DNA from: JAVVTR01 sp036653535
GTDB taxonomy: Bacteria > Bacteroidota > Bacteroidia > Bacteroidales > P3
Assembly: GCA_036653535.1 (NCBI GenBank)
Contig: JAVVTR010000001.1
Span: forward strand, 124,001 to 188,000
Reading direction: 5' to 3'
DNA length: 64,000 bases
Shown here: positions 49,355-58,866 of the stretch, one piece after another
Numbering within the stretch: the first letter of the stretch is position 1
Layout: each line of letters begins with the position of its first letter
Translations under genes and position numbers: made by a program
The notes under the pieces: model-generated
The model's input: the letters and a program-made list of their open reading frames with translations, nothing else
Databases searched by the model: none
What the model was told of the DNA's origin: nothing

Positions 49355-50521
49355 TTATTTATTCTCATTCAATAAACGAGCCCTTAGTGTTTTTTCATCC
49401 GAAGAAAAACTCTCTTCTTCTGGTTGATATTCTCTACTTTTGCTATAAATACGCCATTTCCCCAATACATTTTCCATATCTTCGGGCAAGGGACTTTCTA
49501 AACGAATGGGTTTATGCGTAAGAGGATGTATAAATCCCAAAGTGGCTGCATGCAAAGCCTGGCGAGGTAAAATATTAAAACAATTTTGTATAAATTGCTT
49601 ATATTTTGTAAACGTAGTTCCCTTTAATATTTGATTTCCTCCATAAGAAACATCATTAAAAAGCGGGTGCTTTATGTATTTCATATGACAGCGTATTTGA
49701 TGAGTTCTCCCCGTTTCCAACACACATTCTACCAAAGTAACGTATCCAAAACGTTCTTTCACTTTATAATGAGTAATTGCATGCTTCCCTTGTTCTCCTT
49801 GAGGATAAACGGTCATTATTTTGCGATCTCTCACACTCCTACCAACGTGCCCTTCTACCGTTCCTTCTTCTTCTTTAAAATCGCCCCAAACCAAGGCATA
49901 ATACTTTCTCTCTATACTATGATCGAAAAATTGCTTGGCCAAATAGGTTTGCGCCATTTCATTCTTAGCCACTAATAACAATCCAGAGGTGTCTTTATCT
50001 ATACGATGAACCAAATACGGCTTTCCTCCCAAATAATACATTAAAGCATTTACTAAAGTCCCTGTAAAATTTCCAAAACCCGGATGCACTACCATTCCTG
50101 GAGTTTTATTTATTACCAATACATCCGAATCTTCATAAACAATATTCAAATCTATTTTTTCGGGCAACAATTCGGTTTCTCTCGGAGGATTTGGCAAGAC
50201 GATAGTAACCACATCGAAAGGTTTTACCCTATAATTGGGTTTAACCGCTATATTATTAACCAATATGTTTCCTGCCTTAGCCGCATTTTGTATGCGATTT
50301 CGAGCCGTATTTTGCATACGATCTACCAAAAATTTATCTAAGCGGAGAATGGTTTGCCCCTTGTCCGACACAAATCTAAAATGTTCATAGAGATCTTGAG
50401 AATCCTCGTCCTCGTCTTGGTCTTGGTCTTGGTCTTGGTTCATCTCTTGGTCCTCCTCCATTCCCTTTTGCAACTCCTCTATCCTCTCCAACTCATCATC
50501 CACATCTTCTCTATTCATCAT
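49355..50521 (-). CDS. rluD: RluD-type 23S rRNA pseudouridine synthase with acidic N-terminal extension
   Basis: The 388-residue protein begins with about 45 residues that are mostly Asp, Glu and Gln, including a QDQDQDQDEDED run encoded by six-base repeats. An S4 RNA-binding domain follows (about 55-110, LDKFLVDRMQNTARNRIQNA), then the RluA/RluD catalytic domain (about 125-340) with HRIDKDTSGLLLVAKN, where Asp is the nucleophile, and ETGRTHQIRCHMKYI. A basic tail ends it. RluD makes pseudouridines in helix 69 of 23S rRNA; other family members act elsewhere, so target choice is inferred. It overlaps the type IX cargo gene by 11 bases. Confidence 0.87.
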   Translation of the reverse strand: MMNREDVDDELERIEELQKGMEEDQEMNQDQDQDQDEDEDSQDLYEHFRFVSDKGQTILRLDKFLVDRMQNTARNRIQNAAKAGNILVNNIAVKPNYRVKPFDVVTIVLPNPPRETELLPEKIDLNIVYEDSDVLVINKTPGMVVHPGFGNFTGTLVNALMYYLGGKPYLVHRIDKDTSGLLLVAKNEMAQTYLAKQFFDHSIERKYYALVWGDFKEEEGTVEGHVGRSVRDRKIMTVYPQGEQGKHAITHYKVKERFGYVTLVECVLETGRTHQIRCHMKYIKHPLFNDVSYGGNQILKGTTFTKYKQFIQNCFNILPRQALHAATLGFIHPLTHKPIRLESPLPEDMENVLGKWRIYSKSREYQPEEESFSSDEKTLRARLLNENK

Positions 50522-52571
50522 TTTTTATTAAAATTTTTGCATAATACGTCTTTGATTTTTTAGTATCTTTTAACGTTAAAATATATAAACCGTTTGTTAT
50601 TTCATTCAATTGCACCTGCGATTGAAACACATTTTTCCATACACATCTTCCCAACAAATCTCTAATTTCCAAAGAGGCAAAATTTGCATCTACCCCAGAG
50701 GGTAAGACTACCGTAAATTCTCTTTTTCTAACGGGATTTGGGTATATTTTACACCGTAAATCTTTATTTTCCGCCCTTGGTCCCACTTCTAAATTTTCGT
50801 TATCTACTGCAGCTAAAATTCCAAACGCAGGACGAAACATCAAGGCACCATAGTAAATAGAATTTTCCCATTCCCAGGCATTAGTTTTAGGATTCAAATA
50901 GTAATACCATAATTTCTCTGCTGCTTGATTGTTTTGATCGAAACCCACATTAAGAAAATCTTTAGTAAGCTGTTCCAAACCCACAAAAAAAGTTTCAGCT
51001 CCCAAATACAACAAAGTATCTAAAGAATAATTTACAAAACGATTTACTCCATCGGAAAAAACAGGATAGGTAGTTGGACTCCTATAAATTAATAAAGCTG
51101 GTAAGGTATCCCCCTCTGCGGCTTTCCAAACACAAAGATGAAAAGCCCTATTATTATAATTATCATAAGAACGATTAAAGAAAATACGCATCGCAGTAAG
51201 AGTATCTGCTTTTTCCAATTTAAAACGATACGCCATTATTCCATTGGGATAAGTAAGTCCAATACCAGCCTCCGAAGACCCGTCGTCATATGCAAATTCA
51301 TTTTCAAAATGTTGTTGAAATTCAAGAGTGTCATTGGCTGAATTAAAATCATTTTGTATTCCAGATTTTAGAATATGTCGCACACGATAACTCACAAAAT
51401 CTTGTTTAACTAAGGGGAAATTATAACCCATTTCCATTTTAGATAAATCTGGATCCGTTTTATAGCCATAATCTATAAAGGGATAAATATTTGCATTTGC
51501 CTCTCCATCCGCAGGCTGTGCGTACAAAAGATTAGTATCTTTTTCGGGATAAATTCCATATTGATACCTACAACTTAAAGTCTCGGCACTAAGATTGGTC
51601 ATCGTTATCTCTAATTGCTTTCTAAGCATATCGCTGGTAAATTGCCTACTTGGAACCGTGGTATATTCTTTTAAAACAGAAGGACTTACTTGTACAAAAG
51701 CCACATCCTTAAGCGTTGTATCCGCCATGGTACGACCATAGTTCAAATAAACATAGTCTATATGCCACTGCCCTCCACCACTTCTTAAATACTTATCCAC
51801 AGAAGAGTAAGAACGAAATCTAAATTGAAAATTTTTCTTATTAAAACCTTGCGTTTGAATGGGAACTATTACCTCTTTAAAATAGCTTTTATCCTCAATT
51901 GGAATAGCACTATCACAATAAGGGCAAAATTGAGCCAACGACAAACCTTCCGTACTCCACATACCAACCCACATCTTTAAATCTTCATTGTAAAATTCCA
52001 AAATCAATTTATCCTCTACATTGGGGGCATTCCCTCTTCTTCTTGCATCCCATAAATTACCAATTCCGCCTCCTGGCTGGTAATAAAAACTAAGATAAAC
52101 AGAGTCTTCCACCTTTAAAGCTTTGGCCGTGGGATAAAAAATAGAATCCAACCGAATAGGCATAGATAACAAAGTATCTGCACTAAAAGAAGTTCCTATA
52201 ATTGCATTGGTGTAGACCCTTCCTTTTTCATCTAAGGCATCTAATGTAGCCACCCCATAAGTAGGAGGATAAAGAGGATAGGTATTATTTATAAATGCGT
52301 CTCTTCCTATCCATTTTTTTTCATCCGGATAAGGTCCCGCATACGAGAAATCATCAAAAAAAGGCAAGAGGATACTTTCTGAAGAACCCGCTGTTTTTTT
52401 CTTAGTATCTACCCAATTTTGTGGTAGGCTCCCATTTGTCTTTGGAGCCTGCTCCAAACTTGCATTAGAAAAAATCGGCCTTAGCTCTATTTGTGCCTGT
52501 AAGGTCAAAGGCATAGTTCCACACCAATATAAAAGCACCGTAAAAAGCCTAATTAAATTCTTAATTTTCAT
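50511..52571 (-). CDS. Secreted protein with type IX (type A) sorting domain
   Basis: The ATG at 52571 (MKIKNLIRLFTVLLYWCG) is preferred: it begins a signal peptide and lies 4 bases after the PASTA gene, whereas the longer frame overlaps that gene. The 686-residue protein has an N-terminal jellyroll-like region (about 40-290, LPFFDDFSYAGPYPDEKKW and WHIDYVYLNYGRTMADTTLKDVAF), a central beta-rich part with FAYDDGSSEAGIGL, and a C-terminal sorting domain (about 610-686, CKIYPNPVRKREFTVVLP to ITNGLYILTLKD). Such proteins between PASTA and RluD genes are, as I recall, conserved in Bacteroidota. Its function is unknown; surface location is expected. Confidence 0.85.
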   Translation of the reverse strand: MKIKNLIRLFTVLLYWCGTMPLTLQAQIELRPIFSNASLEQAPKTNGSLPQNWVDTKKKTAGSSESILLPFFDDFSYAGPYPDEKKWIGRDAFINNTYPLYPPTYGVATLDALDEKGRVYTNAIIGTSFSADTLLSMPIRLDSIFYPTAKALKVEDSVYLSFYYQPGGGIGNLWDARRRGNAPNVEDKLILEFYNEDLKMWVGMWSTEGLSLAQFCPYCDSAIPIEDKSYFKEVIVPIQTQGFNKKNFQFRFRSYSSVDKYLRSGGGQWHIDYVYLNYGRTMADTTLKDVAFVQVSPSVLKEYTTVPSRQFTSDMLRKQLEITMTNLSAETLSCRYQYGIYPEKDTNLLYAQPADGEANANIYPFIDYGYKTDPDLSKMEMGYNFPLVKQDFVSYRVRHILKSGIQNDFNSANDTLEFQQHFENEFAYDDGSSEAGIGLTYPNGIMAYRFKLEKADTLTAMRIFFNRSYDNYNNRAFHLCVWKAAEGDTLPALLIYRSPTTYPVFSDGVNRFVNYSLDTLLYLGAETFFVGLEQLTKDFLNVGFDQNNQAAEKLWYYYLNPKTNAWEWENSIYYGALMFRPAFGILAAVDNENLEVGPRAENKDLRCKIYPNPVRKREFTVVLPSGVDANFASLEIRDLLGRCVWKNVFQSQVQLNEITNGLYILTLKDTKKSKTYYAKILIKNDE

Positions 52572-52575
52572 AATT

Positions 52576-53187
52576 TTATTCCATTTCCTGTAGAACATCT
52601 TCTCCGACACTTTCTCCAAAAGAAGAATCTATAGCCGGTGCAGCTTCTCCGGAACCTATCTCTAAATCTATCACCGATCCTTTTTTAATAGAACTTCCTG
52701 GTGATATTTCTTTTTGTTGGTACAACTGACGTATTACCGCATTTTTAGCCATAGACGACACATAGTTCACCGCACCGGCCTTAAGTCCATAAGTTTCCAG
52801 TAAAGAAACAGCTTGTCGATAAGAAAGGTCTATTAAATTAGGCATACGTATAGAGGAAGCATTCATTGCTGCTAATACCACGTAAAAAGTTCTCTTCGTT
52901 TTGACAATAGAACCAGGTGTTGGCGTTTGAGAAATAATGGTTCCTGGCACCGCTTTTGCCTCAAAAACGGAATCTCTAACTACAAATTTAAATTTGTAAT
53001 CTTTTTCTAATTCCTTTAGTTGATCTAAAGTATATCCCTTTAAATCTGGAACTTTCACCTCTTGTCCGTGGCGAGTACAAAATTGTAAGGAAAACAAAAT
53101 TATTACAATCAAAAAAATACCAATTACAATCATGTAAGCCAACTGTTTCCAAAAATCGGAAGTTCTTATATAATCCAACCAACGCAT
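52576..53187 (-). CDS. Membrane-anchored PASTA domain protein
   Basis: The 203-residue protein has a short cytoplasmic start, one membrane helix (about 17-37, AYMIVIGIFLIVIILFSLQF) and two PASTA domains outside the membrane (about 43-112, VPDLKGYTLDQLKELEKDY and IISQTPTPGSIVK; about 113-183, MPNLIDLSYRQAVSLLETYGL). It ends with an acidic tail. PASTA domains bind muropeptides or lipid II in kinases and penicillin-binding proteins; here there is no kinase domain. It may sense or hold peptidoglycan. It sits 4 bases before the type IX cargo gene. Confidence 0.87.
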   Translation of the reverse strand: MRWLDYIRTSDFWKQLAYMIVIGIFLIVIILFSLQFCTRHGQEVKVPDLKGYTLDQLKELEKDYKFKFVVRDSVFEAKAVPGTIISQTPTPGSIVKTKRTFYVVLAAMNASSIRMPNLIDLSYRQAVSLLETYGLKAGAVNYVSSMAKNAVIRQLYQQKEISPGSSIKKGSVIDLEIGSGEAAPAIDSSFGESVGEDVLQEME

Positions 53188-53255
53188 ATATTATTTAATT
53201 TTTAAAGAAACTGTTTTTACTCTTTTTTAATCATTCCCTGTGGCATAAATATAGC

Positions 53256-56123
53256 TTAATGCGCATCTAACCAATTATCTGCAAAATTAATTTCCACTTC
53301 TATCGGTACGGTCATAGGCAAAGCCCCTTTCATTTCTCTTTCCACAATTTCCGATACACGCTTTCTTTCCTCTTCTAATACATCAAAAATTAATTCATCA
53401 TGAACCTGTAAAATCATTTTAGATTTCAATCCCTCCCTTGCAAATGTATTAAAAATACGAATCATGGCCACTTTTATCATATCCGCAGAAGAACCCTGTA
53501 TGGGTGCATTTATTGCATTGCGTTCGGCATAGGAACGAACCAACGCATTACCGGAATTAATGTCTTTTACATAACGACGTCGATGCAATAAAGTTTCCAC
53601 ATATCCTTTTTCCTTGGCAATACTAATAGCCGCATCCATATAATGCTTCAAGCCACTATATTTTTCAAAATATTTTTCAATAAGTTCTGCCGACTCTTTT
53701 CTACTAACATTTAAACGCTCTGCCAAACCGAAAGCCGATATTCCATAAAGGATACCAAAATTAACCATTTTAGCCGCTCTTCGCATAGTTTGATCTACTT
53801 CCGCCATAGACACATTAAAAACTTTAGCAGCAGTAGCGGTATGAATGTCTTTGTGTTCTATAAAATCTTCCAGCATGGTTTTATCTTGGCTCAACTGTGC
53901 TATTATTCTCAATTCTATTTGAGAATAATCTGCTGCCAATAATACATTGCCTGCTTTATCCGCTACAAAAGATTTTCGAATTTCTTTTCCCATTTGTGTC
54001 CGAATGGGTATATTTTGCAAATTAGGATTTTGCGAACTAAGCCGACCTGTAGAAGTGACCGCTTGATTATAGGTAGTATGCAAATGCCCACTATTGGGAT
54101 CCACTAATAATGGCAAGGCATCCACATAAGTAGATTTTAATTTGGCAAGACTACGATATTCCAAAACCAAAGCTACTATTGGATGTTTATGCACCAATTT
54201 TTGCAAAACATCTTCAGCAGTACTCCATTTTTTGGTCTTGGTATGTTTAGGTTTATCGGTAAGCTCTAATTTTTCGTACAAAATTTCACCTAATTGTTTT
54301 GGGGAAGCTATATTAAACATCACTCCCGCCAAGGTATAAATTTTTTGTTCTATTTCTTGAATTTTTAAACTTAATTCCTCTCCATATTGTTTTAATCGCT
54401 GTGTATCCAAGCGCACGCCCACCCTCTCCATATCCGCCAAAACAAAAGTAAGTGGCATTTCCACTTCTCTAAAAAGAGTTTCCGCCTCCACTTCTTTCAT
54501 TTTTTTCGACAAAATCAACTGTAAAGACACTAAATTTTCCACCACCCATAAACTATACTCTTCTGCGGAGAAATCTACCATAGAAGCAAAAGAATAATTT
54601 TCCACCATTCGTTTTAAATCATGGCCACTTTCCGGATCTATCACATAATGAGCCAACATAACATCAAAACCCCAAAAAACAGATGCATTAAAAGTTAAAT
54701 TCTCCCCCCATAACAAATGTAGTTGCTCTTTTAAATTGTAGGTAATCAAAAGTGGTTTTGGGCTTCTTTCTGCAAGTAAATTGGCAAAGGAAAAAGAAGC
54801 TTCCCCTTGCTTACTTTTCAAAAAATCATTCTCTTCAAAGAAACAAGAAAAAGCTTGTTTCTCCAAAACAGATAAATTAGAAACAGATTCAGGTATATAA
54901 TAAAACAAATGCCCCTCTTCATCAGAAAAAGCCGCACAAAGAATGTGCGAACTACAATAATTTTCCTTATTGGAAGGGAACAAATAAAAAGCAATATTTC
55001 CACCTCCATTTCTTAGCGCAAGAAGTCCTTTCTGTAATTTTTCTACCGTATCCCATTTTTCCGCTTTTTCTTTTCGTGCAGATACGGCAACTTCCACTAA
55101 AGACATTTCTACCTCCCCATTATCCGAAAACAAATCTATTTGCTTATCCTCTACGGTTTTATTCCCCTTTTTAGACTGAATTTCTATGACGTCTAAATCC
55201 GTATTTACTTTCGATATGTTTTTCTTTCCTTCTTTTTCTCCAGTATAATAAGCTAACAAACGAGAAGCGAAACTTCGCATCTCCAATTCCTCCAATAAAG
55301 CAGTAGTGTCCGTAACATTCGGCGAACATATTTTTAATTTTTCTTCCGAAAAATCAATGGGAACATCTAATATAATAGTGGCTAATTTTTTCGATTCTAT
55401 CGCTTGATTTGCGTGTATTTTTACCTTTTCTTTCAGTTTTGGATTTTCGATTTCATCTGCTTGCTCTATCAAGTTTTCTATAGATCCAAAACGTGCTAAA
55501 AGTTTACATGCAGTAACTTCTCCCACCCCAGGAATTCCCGGAATATTATCTGCTGCATCTCCCCACAAACCCAATATATCTATAACCTGCTGCGGACGTT
55601 CTATTCCATATTTATTACAAACTTCCGATACTCCCATAATTTCCGCCCCATTTCCCATACGAGCGGGTTTATACATAAATATGTTTTCACTCACCAACTG
55701 CCCAAAATCTTTGTCCGGAGTAACCATATAAACACTATAGCCTTTTTTTTCGGCCTTTTTAGCTAAGGTTCCAATAACATCATCCGCTTCATACCCATCT
55801 AAATATAAAACAGGAATATTTAAAGCATATAATAATTTTTGAATATAAGGGATAGCAATGCCTATATCTTCCGGCATTTTTGCCCTATTTGCCTTATAAT
55901 CGGAATACACTAAATGACGAGAAGTTGGTGCCATGGTATCGAAAGCTACTCCAAGATGCGTTGGCTTTTCTCTACGCAATACGTCTAATAACGCATTGGC
56001 AAAGCCTAAAATAGCCGAAGTATTTAAACCGCTGGAAGTGATGCGAGGATTTTTATTGAGCGCAAAATATGCCCTATAAATTAATGCCATAGCATCTAAT
56101 AAAAATAATTTTTTTTCTTCCAT
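53256..56123 (-). CDS. polA: DNA polymerase I with an inactive-looking proofreading domain
   Basis: The 955-residue protein has all three parts of Pol I. The 5' nuclease (about 1-290) keeps its acidic sites (FDTMAPTSRH, DGYEADDVIG, TPDKDFGQL). The polymerase domain (about 545-955) keeps motif A LAADYSQIELR (729-739), motif B RRAAKMVNFGILYG (781-794) and motif C LQVHDELIF (905-913). In the 3'-5' exonuclease region (about 350-540), Exo I reads NIAFYLFPSN instead of xxFDTETD, Exo II reads YNLKEQLHL instead of NLKYD, and Exo III reads YSLWVVENL instead of YAxxD. The metal-binding acids are therefore gone and proofreading is not expected. The gene lies 40 bases after porW. Confidence 0.96.
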   Translation of the reverse strand: MEEKKLFLLDAMALIYRAYFALNKNPRITSSGLNTSAILGFANALLDVLRREKPTHLGVAFDTMAPTSRHLVYSDYKANRAKMPEDIGIAIPYIQKLLYALNIPVLYLDGYEADDVIGTLAKKAEKKGYSVYMVTPDKDFGQLVSENIFMYKPARMGNGAEIMGVSEVCNKYGIERPQQVIDILGLWGDAADNIPGIPGVGEVTACKLLARFGSIENLIEQADEIENPKLKEKVKIHANQAIESKKLATIILDVPIDFSEEKLKICSPNVTDTTALLEELEMRSFASRLLAYYTGEKEGKKNISKVNTDLDVIEIQSKKGNKTVEDKQIDLFSDNGEVEMSLVEVAVSARKEKAEKWDTVEKLQKGLLALRNGGGNIAFYLFPSNKENYCSSHILCAAFSDEEGHLFYYIPESVSNLSVLEKQAFSCFFEENDFLKSKQGEASFSFANLLAERSPKPLLITYNLKEQLHLLWGENLTFNASVFWGFDVMLAHYVIDPESGHDLKRMVENYSFASMVDFSAEEYSLWVVENLVSLQLILSKKMKEVEAETLFREVEMPLTFVLADMERVGVRLDTQRLKQYGEELSLKIQEIEQKIYTLAGVMFNIASPKQLGEILYEKLELTDKPKHTKTKKWSTAEDVLQKLVHKHPIVALVLEYRSLAKLKSTYVDALPLLVDPNSGHLHTTYNQAVTSTGRLSSQNPNLQNIPIRTQMGKEIRKSFVADKAGNVLLAADYSQIELRIIAQLSQDKTMLEDFIEHKDIHTATAAKVFNVSMAEVDQTMRRAAKMVNFGILYGISAFGLAERLNVSRKESAELIEKYFEKYSGLKHYMDAAISIAKEKGYVETLLHRRRYVKDINSGNALVRSYAERNAINAPIQGSSADMIKVAMIRIFNTFAREGLKSKMILQVHDELIFDVLEEERKRVSEIVEREMKGALPMTVPIEVEINFADNWLDAH

Positions 56124-56134
56124 ACCGTTTAGAA

Positions 56135-56156
56135 GAGATTATTAAAACATAATCTC
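56135..56156 (-). other. Hairpin in the porW-polA gap
   Basis: GAGATTAT (56135-56142) and ATAATCTC (56149-56156) are exact complements around a 6-base loop, extended by four more pairs (AGAA/TTCT) past a 2-base bulge. It occupies most of the 40-base gap between the porW stop and the polA ATG. There is no T-run on the minus strand, so partial attenuation or RNA processing is more likely than full termination. Confidence 0.4.
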
Positions 56157-56163
56157 CCTTCTT

Positions 56164-58866
56164 TTATTTATTTAAATAATTCTTTTCAAAATAAATTTGA
56201 TATGCTTTGCTATCCATAGATTTTTTAAGCAAACTCAAATTATCTACCGTTATTACAAATACCATTCTATCTTCTTTAGCAATAGACGAAAAAATATAAT
56301 CATTATTTATAAACGCCTTATAGTACGACATAGCCGTTTTCTCATTTGGAAAATCCGCTATGGTAAAGGAAAGTTGTGCAGCATTAAATGGTTCTATGGT
56401 CGTCGTTAATGAATTTTCTGAATAAAATTTTCGATTAAAATCAGAAAGTTTTATCTTCAACACTTCTGGATTTATTTTGTCTTTTTTAACCAATAAAACT
56501 ACAAAATGCACTGCCGTATTTTTAGCCGGCTTGTATTCGGTAACCGGCAGTTTAACTACTGCCTCCGACCCATCTTTATCTTTTCGTACAAGATTTTCCG
56601 TTTTAGCTACTTCTTGAACCGGCAAAGGGGATCCTGTTTGAGGGGTAAGATTCGATTGAAAATCTCTCTTCGCTTTTGCTAACATAGCCTCTACACGTGG
56701 TATTAATTCGTGTTCAGGATAAGAAGCCATAAAATTTTCCAACAAAGGAATCATTTCACCATAGCCTTTTATGTAGGCGGTTGCAATAGCTTCTATATAT
56801 AAAAATTGCGCTTTTAGAACGTTAATCGGATATTTTGCATTAACTTGATCCACTATCGTCAACACCTGCGAATATTGGTCCCGACTAAAAGCCAAATAAG
56901 CTTGCTCGTATAATTGTTCTATACGCTTAGCATTATTTTCCATCTCCTTGTAATAATTAGGATTGTTTACCCGTTGATCCTGCTCACTTCCGGGATAGTT
57001 TTTAGCTAATAAGTCGGCATATTGCCTAAATTTAAGTGCATCGCCTCTTTGATGATAAATTTTACATAAGTTTTCCCACACCGTAGAAATATGATTAGAA
57101 GTTGGATAATCTTTAGTAAACCTCAACAAATATTTTTCTCCTTCTTTATCCTCGTCTAATTTATCGTAATAAATGATACCTACTTGAAATAAGGACAATT
57201 CAATAATAGAATCTAAAGTTTTAAACTTTTCTACAGAATTAGGCAAGTTTTGCAAATAATAAGCAGGATCTTCTGGGCTTAATTCCGTAATTTCGTTTTC
57301 TAACATCTTTTGTGGATTTCTTCCATCACTTTCCATAGAACGCAAGGCTGCCATAGGTGGTTTGGACGATAAAAACCACAAATCTTCCAATTTCCTTTTC
57401 CCCCATTTCTTTGTAAATTCGGCTAAACCCATATTTCGCGACTGAGTATTGTAAAAATACCAATTGGAAGTTCCAGGAGTATTTTCATCGGTTTGCCCCC
57501 CCCCTTGGCTCTTGGCCAAATTCTCTATTTCTTTTTTCTTTTTGTATTCCGCAACCTTTTTGGAAGCATATTGTTTTTTCTCTGCATCGCTCATATTACT
57601 AATCATCCTCAAAGTATCGGAATAGGTAAGGTTCTTGTAATACTTCATCAATTCGGCCAAATTCTTACTTCTACTACTAATAGTATAATATTCCTCATCC
57701 TCTGCCTTTACAACCTTAGCAGCAATTTCGTAATATTTTTGAGACTCCAAATATTGTCGTTTTCCATAAAAATAAGCAGAAAGCCTTTTTGCCGCCAAAA
57801 GCATACGTTCCGGATCTCCTTCACTGGCAGCAATAGATTTATCCATACAGCTAATTGCATCCTTCTCTCGACCCTCTTTAAAGGCAATTTCTCCCATTAC
57901 GTAATAAATTCGCCCAAAATAAGTAGCGTTTTTAGAATCATTCAACATCTTTTGCAAAGCCTTTAATATATCTTTGCCATCCATAGTGCGCTTATCATAA
58001 CAAAGAGCCATATTAAGACGTGCATTAAACACCATTGCTAAAGGAGGATTCAGTTTTAAGCAAGCCTGATAATAATCATAAGCCGATTGTGTACGCCTTT
58101 TTTTTTGCTCTAACTGTCCTAAGATAAAATTGATACGAGCCTTTAAATCTGAATTTTTAGTTACTAAGGCCAATCCTGCTTTTAAGTATGGTACCGCTTG
58201 GTCGTATTGTTCTAAAGCAAGGAAATAATCGGCTTTTACTAAAGGTAATTCTTTTTCTGTACTTTGGTTTAAACTTGCTTGTTGTGCTTCCACTTTATTG
58301 ATAAGCCCAATAGCCATTTCAAATTCCCCCTCTTGAATATAAGTTTTGGCTATCCAAAGCATAGCTTCGTAACGTTCCGGATTTTTAGGAAATTCAGACA
58401 AAACAAAATTAAATACCATACGTGCTTTAGAATAATGCCTTTGATAAAAAAGGCCCTTACCCATAAGCAAATAAGCATCATCTATAAATTTCACATATTC
58501 CACTCCTCGTATTAATATAGAATGCTTTTTAACCGCTTTGGTTGCTTTCTCTATCATTCTATTGGTTAATTCCGAGGTAAGATTAGTGTCGGCATCACTT
58601 CCATACTTAAAAACCGGCAATACTTCAAAATAATTTTCAGAAACCTGTTCTTTAAGAAGTTTTTCTAAATTCAATAGGGCTTCTTTCCCATTCCAATATA
58701 TATTGTAATAAGAAGTAAGGTTGTGAAAATTTCGTGTGAAAAAATTATTTTTTTTCGTAGAGCAGCTGCTCATACTCAAAACAAAAACCGTCATCACAAC
58801 CAAACCTACAAACCCAAAAAGATATTTTTTAATTTTACTCCAGTTTGCTTTCAATAGCTGTATCAT
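56164..58866 (-). CDS. porW: PorW/SprE type IX secretion lipoprotein
   Basis: The 900-residue protein begins with a lipoprotein signal peptide ending in SMSSC (Cys about 34), followed at once by STKKNNFFTRNFHNLTSYYNIYWNGKEAL, the start I recognise as the PorW/SprE signature (about residues 35-63). A long series of TPR helices follows (about 120-720, for example LLMGKGLFYQRHYSKARMVF). A C-terminal region (about 780-900) carries VVLLVKKDKINPEVLKIKLSDFN and repeats of a similar fold. SprE/PorW is an outer-membrane lipoprotein required for type IX secretion and gliding. The start overlaps the purL end by 32 bases; the next Met is inside the signal segment. Confidence 0.82.
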   Translation of the reverse strand: MIQLLKANWSKIKKYLFGFVGLVVMTVFVLSMSSCSTKKNNFFTRNFHNLTSYYNIYWNGKEALLNLEKLLKEQVSENYFEVLPVFKYGSDADTNLTSELTNRMIEKATKAVKKHSILIRGVEYVKFIDDAYLLMGKGLFYQRHYSKARMVFNFVLSEFPKNPERYEAMLWIAKTYIQEGEFEMAIGLINKVEAQQASLNQSTEKELPLVKADYFLALEQYDQAVPYLKAGLALVTKNSDLKARINFILGQLEQKKRRTQSAYDYYQACLKLNPPLAMVFNARLNMALCYDKRTMDGKDILKALQKMLNDSKNATYFGRIYYVMGEIAFKEGREKDAISCMDKSIAASEGDPERMLLAAKRLSAYFYGKRQYLESQKYYEIAAKVVKAEDEEYYTISSRSKNLAELMKYYKNLTYSDTLRMISNMSDAEKKQYASKKVAEYKKKKEIENLAKSQGGGQTDENTPGTSNWYFYNTQSRNMGLAEFTKKWGKRKLEDLWFLSSKPPMAALRSMESDGRNPQKMLENEITELSPEDPAYYLQNLPNSVEKFKTLDSIIELSLFQVGIIYYDKLDEDKEGEKYLLRFTKDYPTSNHISTVWENLCKIYHQRGDALKFRQYADLLAKNYPGSEQDQRVNNPNYYKEMENNAKRIEQLYEQAYLAFSRDQYSQVLTIVDQVNAKYPINVLKAQFLYIEAIATAYIKGYGEMIPLLENFMASYPEHELIPRVEAMLAKAKRDFQSNLTPQTGSPLPVQEVAKTENLVRKDKDGSEAVVKLPVTEYKPAKNTAVHFVVLLVKKDKINPEVLKIKLSDFNRKFYSENSLTTTIEPFNAAQLSFTIADFPNEKTAMSYYKAFINNDYIFSSIAKEDRMVFVITVDNLSLLKKSMDSKAYQIYFEKNYLNK

